In this document: in pieces, positions 8,482 through 16,237 of the stretch
Layout of the letters: every line of letters starts with the position of its first letter
Position numbering within the stretch: the first letter of the stretch is position 1
NCBI RefSeq assembly: GCF_003722335.1
Contig: NZ_CP026100.1
Coordinates: 4,190,001 to 4,254,000 of the forward strand
DNA: 64,000 nt
Direction: 5' to 3'
From: Caulobacter flavus
GTDB taxonomy: Bacteria > Pseudomonadota > Alphaproteobacteria > Caulobacterales > Caulobacteraceae
The notes under the pieces: model-generated
The model's database searches: none
What the model saw: the letters and a program-made list of their open reading frames with translations, nothing else
What the model was told of the DNA's origin: nothing
Translations under genes and position numbers: made by a program

Positions 8482-9216
8482 ATGGACATGGCCAAGACAC
8501 CCAAGACGACCATCCTCAACCCGACGGCGGACGAGGCGCCCGGCGATCGCAAGGCCCTGCTCAACGACAGCCTGCGCCGGCGGATCGTCAGCATGGAACT
8601 GGCGCCGGGCGCGGTGCTGGACGAGGTGTCGCTGAGCGAGGAGTTCGGGCTGTCGCGCCCGCCGGTCCGCGAGCTGATGCGGCAGCTGGCGGCCGAGGGC
8701 TATATCGAACTGGAGCCCAACCGCCCCGCCCGCGTGGCGGCGATGGGCTACGAGACCTTGCGCAACTTCTTCCTGGCCGCGCCGCTGATCTACGTCGCCA
8801 CAACCCATCTTGCCGCCGAGAATGCGACCCGGGCCGACATCGAGCGGCTGAAGGCCACGCAACTGCGCTTCCGCGCCGCGATCGCCGAGAACAACACGGT
8901 CGACCGGGTCTTCTACAACGACCAGTTCCACCACGAGATCGGCCTGGCCAGCGGCAACCCCTACCTGATGCCCAGCCTTCGCCGGCTGCTGATCGACCAC
9001 GGACGCCTGGGCATGACCTTCTACCGCGCGCCGGTTTCGGCCGAGGCGGCCGAAGGCCTGGAGACGGCGGTGATCCAGCACGACCAGATCATCGAGGCGA
9101 TCGAGCGCCGCGACGCCGTCGGGGCAAGCGACCTCGTGCGCGCGCACTGGGACCTGTCGCGCAAGCGCATGGCCGACTTCGTCGCCCCCCAGGGCCTGGA
9201 CATCCCGCTGGGCTGA
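8482..9216 (+). CDS. GntR-family regulator, FCD (FadR) subfamily
   Basis: A 244-residue cytoplasmic regulator. The N-terminal winged helix spans about residues 20 to 85 (LRRRIVSMELAPGAVLDEVS, then LSRPPVRELMRQLAAEGYIE), followed by an all-helical FCD-type ligand domain with DQFHHEIGLASGNPYL and a C-terminal helix RAHWDLSRKRM. The His-containing helix is where this subfamily usually binds a metal and an organic acid. An alternative ATG lies at 8488. As last gene of the catabolic operon it is expected to repress the operon until substrate appears, probably at the dyad around 1772 to 1795. That control link is an inference. Confidence 0.88.
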   Translation: MDMAKTPKTTILNPTADEAPGDRKALLNDSLRRRIVSMELAPGAVLDEVSLSEEFGLSRPPVRELMRQLAAEGYIELEPNRPARVAAMGYETLRNFFLAAPLIYVATTHLAAENATRADIERLKATQLRFRAAIAENNTVDRVFYNDQFHHEIGLASGNPYLMPSLRRLLIDHGRLGMTFYRAPVSAEAAEGLETAVIQHDQIIEAIERRDAVGASDLVRAHWDLSRKRMADFVAPQGLDIPLG

Positions 9217-9293
9217 AGCGCCCAGATCGGACACCGCCACGGGCTGGCGTGCTGTCCGGCTCAGCCCTCGGCGATCGCGGTTCTGTCGAAGGA

Positions 9294-9318
9294 CGGGGGC
9301 GTCATCGCCGCGCCCCCG
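9294..9318. terminator. Stem-loop between convergent genes, probable bidirectional terminator
   Basis: CGGGGGCG at 9294 to 9301 pairs perfectly with CGCCCCCG at 9311 to 9318 across a 9-base loop. It sits between the convergent ends of the GntR gene and the autotransporter gene. There is no long T-run, so termination strength is uncertain. Confidence 0.5.
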
Positions 9319-9328
9319 CCCCTCCTTG

Positions 9329-12300
9329 TCAGAACTTCCAGCTCAGTTGGGCGCGGGCGCCGTGGTCGGTCGAGCGATCGCCGTAGTCCCCGGAATAGCT
9401 GACACCCAGCACGGCGCTTCGGCCGAGGTCGGCTTCGAGGCCCACATTGACGGCCAGGCTGTCCTTGTCGATCGGCGCGCCGTAGATCCTGAACGACGAA
9501 GCGGCGGCGTAACCCAGATCGATCGTCGGGACTCGTCCGTCGAACGCATGGCGCAGCGCGGCCGAACCGGTCAGGCGCAGCCCCACCTGGCCCGCGCTGA
9601 GATCGCTCCTCAGCCGCAGGCCGACCGAGCCGTAGGTCAGGTGCTGGTCGCCGCCGCCGTTCAGCGCGGCGCTGCCGCCCCGCTCGCGCACATCGGCGTC
9701 GGTCAGCGCCACATACGCCGCCTGAACGAACGGCTGCAGCGTCACGCCGGCGACCTCACGCTTCAGGGCGACCTCGCCGAACGCCTGGTAGGTTTGGGCC
9801 GAATAGTCGCCGGAAAGGGTTTCGGCGAACGTTCCGAACGCCACCCGGCGCGAGGCTTCGACCTCGTTCCAGGCATAGGCGCCGCCGAGCTCGAACGACA
9901 GCGCGCCGCGGGCCGCGAGGACGTAGCCGCCGAGGTGATAGGTCTCGACGTCCTGCCGCGCGCGCGCGGTCTTCAGGTTGCTGGTGCTGTAGCCAGCCGC
10001 GAAGCCCGCGCGGAGGCGCCGGCCCAGCGCACCGTCGAAGCCGGTCAGCAGGCCCTGAACGTCGCGGTCGTAGCTTTGCGCGTTGCTGTCGCCCTTCATG
10101 GCGCCCCAGCCGCCGAAGACCTTGCCCCATCCGGACAGCCCCTCGGCGCCGGCCAGATCACCGCGCGCCAGGATCGCGTCGCGCACGAAACGGCTGTCCT
10201 GAAGCAGCGAGCCACGCAGGCTGGCGTAGTCAGAGCCCGCCAACTGGTCGAACGCGTCGCGCGCCTGCTCGGCCGAGAGGTTGACCACGGTGTCGAAGAC
10301 CGGGTTGTCCCAGCCCAGCGCCTGGGCGCCCGCCCCAGCGGCGACCTGGTTGGGGGTCGAGCCGATGTCGGCGAAGCTGATATCGTTGCGGCGCAGTCGC
10401 AGATAGACGTCGCCGCCGCTGTAGCTGAGCGAGGGGTCGAGGAAGGCCAGGTTCGAGGTCACGCCGTCGAACTTGCCGCCGGCCGCGATGCCGCCGTCGG
10501 CGTGCAGGATCAGATAGCTGGTCTGCGGCTTGTAGGTCCCCGCGCCGGCCAGGACCTTGACGGTCCCGCCCTGGATCGTGGCCGCGCCAGACGCGACGAT
10601 CCTGTCCGATTGCCCCGCGGCGTTCGCCTCGACCTCGAAGACCGAGCCTGGCTTGAAGGTGATCCCCCCGGCCACGTTCAGCGTGCCGATCGAGTTACCG
10701 GGCGCGATCGTGCCCGACACGACGGTGGTCCCCACCGTGCCCACGCCCTGCAGGCGAGCGCCGGACCAGACGTCCAGCGTTCCGCCCAGGCGGCCGTTCA
10801 CCGCCAGCGTGCCGTGCTCGACCGTGGTCGAACCGCCAAAGCTCCTCGAGTCGCCGGTCAGTTCGGTCTTGCCCGCGCCGACCTGGCGAAGAGCGCCCGA
10901 GCCGTCGACGAGGCCGGCGAAGGTCAGGCTGTCGGAACGATCGAACGCCAGCGCGCCGTCGACGGACACGTCGCCGAGGATCGAGCCGGTCGTCCCGCCC
11001 GCGCCGAGCTTCAGCTGGGCGCCGGCGGCGACGAAGGTGCCGTAGGCATAGGTGTTGTTCGCCGTGAAGGTCACGCCGCCGCTCAGGACGCCCACCGTGC
11101 CCGAGCCGGAGACCTTGCCGTCGAAGGTGATGGTATCCGAACGCTTGAAAACCAGCACGGCGTTGTTGACCACGTCGCCGACGATCGAGCCCGAAGCGCC
11201 CCCGTCGCCGATCTGCAGCACGCCGCCCTGGATGGTCGTGCCGCCGGCATAGGTGTTGGCGCCGGTCAGGACCAGCGTGCCGGCCTCGGTCTTGACGAGG
11301 CCGCCGGCGCCCGTGATCGCCACGCCCACCTTGGCGGCGTTCGACAGCACGCGGATCTCGCTGCCGCCCGCGACGGTGACCAGCTGGCCCGTTCCGTTCA
11401 GTTCGTAGCCCTCGTCGACGAACTGCAGGCCCAGGAAGCTTTGCGCGCCCTCCACCGTGACCTGGCCGCCGGTGAAGCCGCCGGCGTCCTTGAAGGTCGC
11501 ATGGTTGCCCGACCAGCTCGCCGGCGCGTTGCCGCCCTGGTTCAGCCATTGGGTGCTGGCGGCGTTCCAGACGCCGTCGCCGCCCTGCCAGTGCTGCAGG
11601 GTGTCGTCGCCGATGACGGCGGCGCTGCTGATGAACAGGTCGACGCGGCCGCTACCCGCCTGCAGTTCGTAGTTCATGTTGCTCAGCGACGGCGTGGCGC
11701 CGATGGTCGCCGTGTTGGCGGTCAGGGCGCCGCCGTAGGTGATCAGGCGATAGTAGCCCACACCGGCGACGCCGTCGGCAGAGGCGCCGCTCTGCGAGAG
11801 ATTCACCACCCCGTTCAGCGCCAGGTCACCGCTGACGACCACGCGGTCGCTGACGCCGGGCGAAGCCGACGAAGCGCCGGGCGCGCCCAGCTCGATGTCG
11901 AGACTGGCGCCGGCCGCCAGGGCCAGGTCGCCCGCGATCGACAGCGCGCCGACCGAGTTTCCGGGGGCTAGATGGCCGCCGCTCTGGATGACGGTGTCGC
12001 CGACCGTGCCTGAACCGCCCAGCGTCGCACCGGAGGCGACGGTGATGGTCGAACCAGCCAGCGAGCCGTTGACCGACAGGGTTCCGGCCCCGACCGTCGT
12101 CGCGCCGGTGAAGGCCGAGGAGTCCCCGGTCAGGATCAGCTTGCCCGTGCCGGCCTTGTTGAAGTCACCCGCGCCCGACAGCGCGTAGTAGTAGGTCCCA
12201 TCGACGGCCTGGTCGAGGGTCAGGAACGCCCCGCCGGCGATCGCGGCGTCGTTGTCGAGCGTTTCACCCGTGGCGATGACGCCGCCGCCCAGGATGGTCC

Positions 12301-13936
12301 AGGCCGAACCCGACCAGCCGCTCACCGTAAGCGTTCCCGTCCCCGACTTGGTGACCGCGCCGCCCCTGGAGATCTGGCCGGCATAGACGCCGTCGAACGC
12401 CTGGTCGAAGGCGATGGCCCGGCTGCCCCCGCCCGCACCGAAGTTCACGTCGCCGGCCAGGCTGTTGCTGTCGCCCTTCAGCACGCCTTCCTGCACCAGC
12501 CACGTCTGGTCGCCCGCGCCAGTCAGGGTCCAGGTGCTGGCGCCCCGCTTCTGGAAGGTGTCGAAACCCATGTAGCCGTAGCCGTCGACGGAGCCGTCCG
12601 ACCCGATATGCGAGGCGTTGAACGTGTCATCGTCCGCGCCGCCCAGGGCCAGCACGTTGTCGGAGCCGCCGCCGGTCACCGCGACGACGTCGCGGATCCA
12701 CGACCCCGCGCGAAGCTCCAGGGTGTTGAAGCTGCCAAACAGCTCGATCGCGTAGACGCGCTGGGACCGGTGGTTGACGCCGCCGATGATCGTGCCCGAA
12801 TTGATGATGGTGGTGGCGCCGGTGCTCGCACCGACAACGCCCCTTCCGCCAGCCCCTGGCACGATCGCGTTGGACGGGTGGCCGCCCGCGCCGCCCTGGA
12901 TCGTGCCGGCGTTGATCAGCAGCCCCGGCTGGCCGTCCGTGAAGACCACGCCCGCCCCGCCGGCGCCGGAAAAGTTGTTGCCGAAAGCGCCGCGCCCCTC
13001 CCCGCCGACGCCGCCGGCGATCACGCCGGTCGCACTGTTCTCGATCGTGCCGCCCCAGGCGATCACGCCGGCGCCGGCCGCGCCGCCGTTCGTATAGCCG
13101 TAGCCGCCCTCGCCGCCGGTGATCGTCGCCGCGTTGACGATGGTTCCCTGGTTGCTGAGCACGCCGGCCCCGCCGGCTCCGGCCCAGCCCGCAAAGGTGC
13201 CCCCGGCCCCGCCCGTGATCGCGCCGCTGACGACGTTCAGCGTGCCGCCGTTGTAGAGGAACAGGCCCGCGCCGCCGACGCCATACTTGCTGCCCGTGCC
13301 GCCCGTGATGGCGCTGCTCGAACCGCCCGCGCCGCCGTCGACAGTCACCGATCCGCCGTTCAGCAGCACCAGGCCGACGCCGCCGCCGCCGCCATCGGCT
13401 TGGCTGCTGCCCCGCCCGCCGTCGCCGCCCGTGACGTCATAGCCGGCGGTCGAGAGCTGGACGTTCGCGCCCGTCAGCACCAGCCCGCCGCCGCCGCCTC
13501 CGCCGCCCGCGTAGCTGCCGCCATCACCGCCGTTCGTCGCGGCGTAGTCGATGGTCAGCGAGGTGGTTCCAGTGCTGGCGAGCACCCAGCCCAGGCCACC
13601 GTCACCGCCGGGGCCAGAGCCGCCGACGCCCCCGCCCCCACCGCCGCCGCCGCCGCCGGCCGAAAGGTCGTTGACGGCCCCGGGCTGACCGCCAGACGCG
13701 ACGCCGTCGCCGCCGGCCGTCGCCGTGCCGGTCGGCGTGGTCGCCGCCGACCCGCCGCTGGCGGCGTTGGAACGCCCCCCGCCGCCGCCCGCGATGCCGC
13801 CGGCGCTGCTCCCAGAACCGCCACCCTGAGTGATCTGGGCCTGAGCCTGCGGCCCCATGACACCAACGGCCAGCGACAGCACCGCCAGCGAGACCGACGT
13901 ACGGATGGCCCGCGACTTGTTGAACGACTTGCGCAC
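9329..13936 (-). CDS. Giant autotransporter with glycine-rich passenger (type Va secretion)
   Basis: A 1535-residue cell-surface protein. A signal peptide of about 33 residues ends at GPQAQA. Next is a glycine-rich region (about residues 35 to 400) with many GGXGG and GGAGG runs and repeated TI.GG units, then autotransporter-associated strand repeats such as GTLVLTGANTYAGGTTI and GKTELTGDSRSFGGSTTV, separated by APGNS-type turns. The last 280 residues form the translocator barrel (GWGKVFGGWGAMKGD through to RAQLSWKF, with terminal Phe). The start is a GTG at 13936 with AGCAGG upstream; the leader also holds a GGCCCG/CGGGCC hairpin at 13950 to 13967. Likely an adhesin or biofilm factor. No protease or lipase active site is obvious. 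Confidence 0.9.
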   Translation of the reverse strand: MRKSFNKSRAIRTSVSLAVLSLAVGVMGPQAQAQITQGGGSGSSAGGIAGGGGGRSNAASGGSAATTPTGTATAGGDGVASGGQPGAVNDLSAGGGGGGGGGGVGGSGPGGDGGLGWVLASTGTTSLTIDYAATNGGDGGSYAGGGGGGGGLVLTGANVQLSTAGYDVTGGDGGRGSSQADGGGGGVGLVLLNGGSVTVDGGAGGSSSAITGGTGSKYGVGGAGLFLYNGGTLNVVSGAITGGAGGTFAGWAGAGGAGVLSNQGTIVNAATITGGEGGYGYTNGGAAGAGVIAWGGTIENSATGVIAGGVGGEGRGAFGNNFSGAGGAGVVFTDGQPGLLINAGTIQGGAGGHPSNAIVPGAGGRGVVGASTGATTIINSGTIIGGVNHRSQRVYAIELFGSFNTLELRAGSWIRDVVAVTGGGSDNVLALGGADDDTFNASHIGSDGSVDGYGYMGFDTFQKRGASTWTLTGAGDQTWLVQEGVLKGDSNSLAGDVNFGAGGGSRAIAFDQAFDGVYAGQISRGGAVTKSGTGTLTVSGWSGSAWTILGGGVIATGETLDNDAAIAGGAFLTLDQAVDGTYYYALSGAGDFNKAGTGKLILTGDSSAFTGATTVGAGTLSVNGSLAGSTITVASGATLGGSGTVGDTVIQSGGHLAPGNSVGALSIAGDLALAAGASLDIELGAPGASSASPGVSDRVVVSGDLALNGVVNLSQSGASADGVAGVGYYRLITYGGALTANTATIGATPSLSNMNYELQAGSGRVDLFISSAAVIGDDTLQHWQGGDGVWNAASTQWLNQGGNAPASWSGNHATFKDAGGFTGGQVTVEGAQSFLGLQFVDEGYELNGTGQLVTVAGGSEIRVLSNAAKVGVAITGAGGLVKTEAGTLVLTGANTYAGGTTIQGGVLQIGDGGASGSIVGDVVNNAVLVFKRSDTITFDGKVSGSGTVGVLSGGVTFTANNTYAYGTFVAAGAQLKLGAGGTTGSILGDVSVDGALAFDRSDSLTFAGLVDGSGALRQVGAGKTELTGDSRSFGGSTTVEHGTLAVNGRLGGTLDVWSGARLQGVGTVGTTVVSGTIAPGNSIGTLNVAGGITFKPGSVFEVEANAAGQSDRIVASGAATIQGGTVKVLAGAGTYKPQTSYLILHADGGIAAGGKFDGVTSNLAFLDPSLSYSGGDVYLRLRRNDISFADIGSTPNQVAAGAGAQALGWDNPVFDTVVNLSAEQARDAFDQLAGSDYASLRGSLLQDSRFVRDAILARGDLAGAEGLSGWGKVFGGWGAMKGDSNAQSYDRDVQGLLTGFDGALGRRLRAGFAAGYSTSNLKTARARQDVETYHLGGYVLAARGALSFELGGAYAWNEVEASRRVAFGTFAETLSGDYSAQTYQAFGEVALKREVAGVTLQPFVQAAYVALTDADVRERGGSAALNGGGDQHLTYGSVGLRLRSDLSAGQVGLRLTGSAALRHAFDGRVPTIDLGYAAASSFRIYGAPIDKDSLAVNVGLEADLGRSAVLGVSYSGDYGDRSTDHGARAQLSWKF

Positions 13937-14173
13937 TTCGACACCTGCTGGCCCGTCTTGGCGGGCCGTTCTTGGATTGCAGGGACGCCAGATCGCGTCG
14001 CTCGACGCGCTGCCTGGGCCGGGCCCGATCCCCCTGAAACGCGCTCGTGGACTGCGACACCCTCAGGCGAGCTGGGCCGAGTAATCCGCGAGGCGCGTAT
14101 TCGCCCGTCCCTGCCAGCGGGGCGCGCTGCGGACTATGCGATCCCGGCATGAATGGCGCAGCTTGAAACCGGA

Positions 14174-15166
14174 TCAGTGGGTCTTGCGGCGCAGAGTGTC
14201 CGAGGGGCGTTCGCCGAAGCGCAGGCGGTAGGCCTGGGCGAAGCGGCCCAGTTCCCAGAAGCCGTAGGTCATGGCAACGCCCGTCACCTGGGCGGCGGCG
14301 GGATCGGAGGCCCGCAGCCTGGCGTGCACGAGGTCCAGGCGACGATTGCGGGCGTAGCGCATGGCGCCCTCCCCCAGGAATTCCTGGCAGGCCAGGTTGA
14401 GGGTCCGCTCGGCCACGCCCACGGCCGCGCAGATGTCGCCCAGCGACAGCATCTCCTCCGGACGCTCGTCGAGAACGCGCTCGAAGCGCGCGACGATCTG
14501 GCGGTGCCGTCCCACCGCCGCGCCGTCGGGCTTGACCAGGCCCTGGGACAGGCAGGCCAGGAGCTTGTCGACGACCGCGCCGGCCATGGCTTTGGCCGGC
14601 AAGGGTTCGGCGATGACCCCGGGGGTGTGCTGGATGACGTCGGAGATGTCGTTCATCAGCCCGACGAGCTCGTTCATCGCAGCCGGCGGCGCCACGAACA
14701 TGCGGTCGTCGTCGAGCGGCGTCGCCGCCCCAGCCCCCATGAGATCCGGCGCGTGCGCGGTCAGCCGCTCGAACGGCATGGTGACGATGCCGAAGGCCCA
14801 CGGCATGCCTGGCGGCGACCCCGTGACGGTCCGCTCGTTGGGCCGGAAGTGAAAGATGTGCCGTCCAAACAGCTTCCGTCCCGAGACACGCCGCATGATC
14901 CCCGGCTCGGTGGCGAACATGAAGGTGTGGACGCCGGGAATGGCCGCGGTCTGGGCGATGCCCTGGGCGAAGCGGCCCATGCCCAGGTTCAGCCCGCTGA
15001 AGCTGGCCCGCGCCAGCATGCCGTCGAAGCGACGGCTGGCGCGTCCGAGCGGAAGAGGCTTGGCGCCCGAATTGATGTCGCCGATCGCCAGCGCCATCGA
15101 CTCGGGGTCCGTGAACGTGGCGAAGGAGCTTCGGGAGGAAGGCTCGCTGGACGGATCAGACGTCAT
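14174..15166 (-). CDS. AraC-family transcriptional regulator
   Basis: About 330 residues with a C-terminal AraC double HTH. The last 100 residues contain SLGDICAAVGVAERTLNLACQEFLGEGAMRYARNRRLDLVHARL and then VTGVAMTYGFWELGRFAQAYRLRFGERPSDTLRR, the standard second helix-turn-helix and its conserved Phe/Tyr-Gly-Phe element. The N-terminal 220 residues resemble the regulators that sense aromatic or cationic ligands in the OxyR-unrelated AraC group with FATEPG-like motifs, but the ligand is not identifiable. The frame is open to 15244; the ATG at 15166 is chosen because codons beyond it look non-coding, though its ribosome site is weak. It stands alone, divergent from the DsbA-like gene. Confidence 0.82.
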   Translation of the reverse strand: MTSDPSSEPSSRSSFATFTDPESMALAIGDINSGAKPLPLGRASRRFDGMLARASFSGLNLGMGRFAQGIAQTAAIPGVHTFMFATEPGIMRRVSGRKLFGRHIFHFRPNERTVTGSPPGMPWAFGIVTMPFERLTAHAPDLMGAGAATPLDDDRMFVAPPAAMNELVGLMNDISDVIQHTPGVIAEPLPAKAMAGAVVDKLLACLSQGLVKPDGAAVGRHRQIVARFERVLDERPEEMLSLGDICAAVGVAERTLNLACQEFLGEGAMRYARNRRLDLVHARLRASDPAAAQVTGVAMTYGFWELGRFAQAYRLRFGERPSDTLRRKTH

Positions 15167-15351
15167 CGTGATGCTGGGAGGTCGCGGATTGTGTCGGCTT
15201 GGCGACATGCGCCAACCGGTATTCCAGGCGCGGGCAAAGAACAACCACAGACTGGCGGGCCAGCGACCTGGCGATCAGGCGCGGCGCGGCCGCCTTGCCT
15301 TCCACCGCCCGCGCGCCCAAATCAGCCGTCCATATTCCAGCGGACCGCCTC

Positions 15352-15999
15352 ATGACCAAGCGCCTGAAGATCGATTTCGTCTCCGACGTCTCCTGCCCCT
15401 GGTGCGTGGTCGGGCTGGGCGGCCTGGAGACGGCGCTGGAGCGTGTCGCCGACCTGGTCGACGCCGAGATCCATTTCCAGCCCTTCGAGCTCAACCCGGA
15501 CATGCCGCCCGAAGGCGAGAACATCGTCGAGCACGTGGGCCGGAAGTATGGGGCCACCCGCGAGCAGTCGGCGGCCAACCGCCAGGCGATCCACGACCGG
15601 GCCGCCGCCGTGGGCTTCACCATGGCCACCGACGAGAACAGCCGCATCTACAACACCTTCGACGCCCACCGCCTGCTGCACTGGGCCGGCCTGGTCGGCG
15701 ACCAGAAGGCGCTCAAGCGCGCCCTGTTCGAGGCCTACTTCACCGAAAACGACAGTCCGGCCGAGCACGAGGTGCTGGTCCGCGCGGCGATGAAGGCGGG
15801 ACTTGATGCGCATGCCGCCCACGAGGTTCTGACCTCCGGGCGCTACGCCCAGGAGGTCCGCGAGGCCGAACGCGCCTGGCAGGCGGCCGGGATCAGCTCG
15901 GTGCCGGCCGTGGTGATCAACGACCGCTACCTGATCTCCGGCGGTCAGCCGGCGGAGTATTTCGAGCAGGCCCTGCGCCAGATCGCGGCCGAGGCCTGA
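15352..15999 (+). CDS. DsbA-family (FrnE-like) thioredoxin-fold oxidoreductase
   Basis: A 215-residue thioredoxin-fold protein of the 2-hydroxychromene-2-carboxylate isomerase/DsbA family. The redox motif is Cys15-Pro-Trp-Cys18 right after the first strand (KIDFVSDVSCPWC). The cis-Pro loop is SSVPAVVINDRYLISGGQ near the C-terminus, and the helical insert includes NSRIYNTFDAHRLLHWAG. There is no signal peptide, so it is cytoplasmic, like FrnE. A role in disulfide handling under oxidative or metal stress is known for FrnE relatives and inferred here. The ATG at 15352 is the first start that does not add arginine-rich shadow sequence. Confidence 0.88.
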   Translation: MTKRLKIDFVSDVSCPWCVVGLGGLETALERVADLVDAEIHFQPFELNPDMPPEGENIVEHVGRKYGATREQSAANRQAIHDRAAAVGFTMATDENSRIYNTFDAHRLLHWAGLVGDQKALKRALFEAYFTENDSPAEHEVLVRAAMKAGLDAHAAHEVLTSGRYAQEVREAERAWQAAGISSVPAVVINDRYLISGGQPAEYFEQALRQIAAEA

Positions 16000-16237
16000 C
16001 TGTCGCCGGGGATCGTTCGACATGGCCGCCGATGCTTCGTGACGGCCGGCGGGCGCTCGTCATCCAGGAGCGTGGCCGGCCGGGCGCGCTTGCTATTCGC
16101 CCGATGAATGTCATGGTTGCGCTTGGGGCTATCACCATCTCCGCCTGATAGGGATCTACAGTGACTGCGTTTGTAGGGCGGCGGCGTTCTCGCGCCCAAA
16201 TTCTCGCTTGCGTGCAAATCGTCGCATCGGCGGCGTC

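Noticed and set aside
9326..11971. 881-codon plus-strand open frame opposite the autotransporter
   Set aside because: Antisense of the repeat-rich passenger; composition only, with no start signal or domain.
12600..13900. Tandem short repeats that could suggest a CRISPR or VNTR array
   Set aside because: The repeats are coding GGXGG units of the autotransporter with irregular spacing and no spacers.
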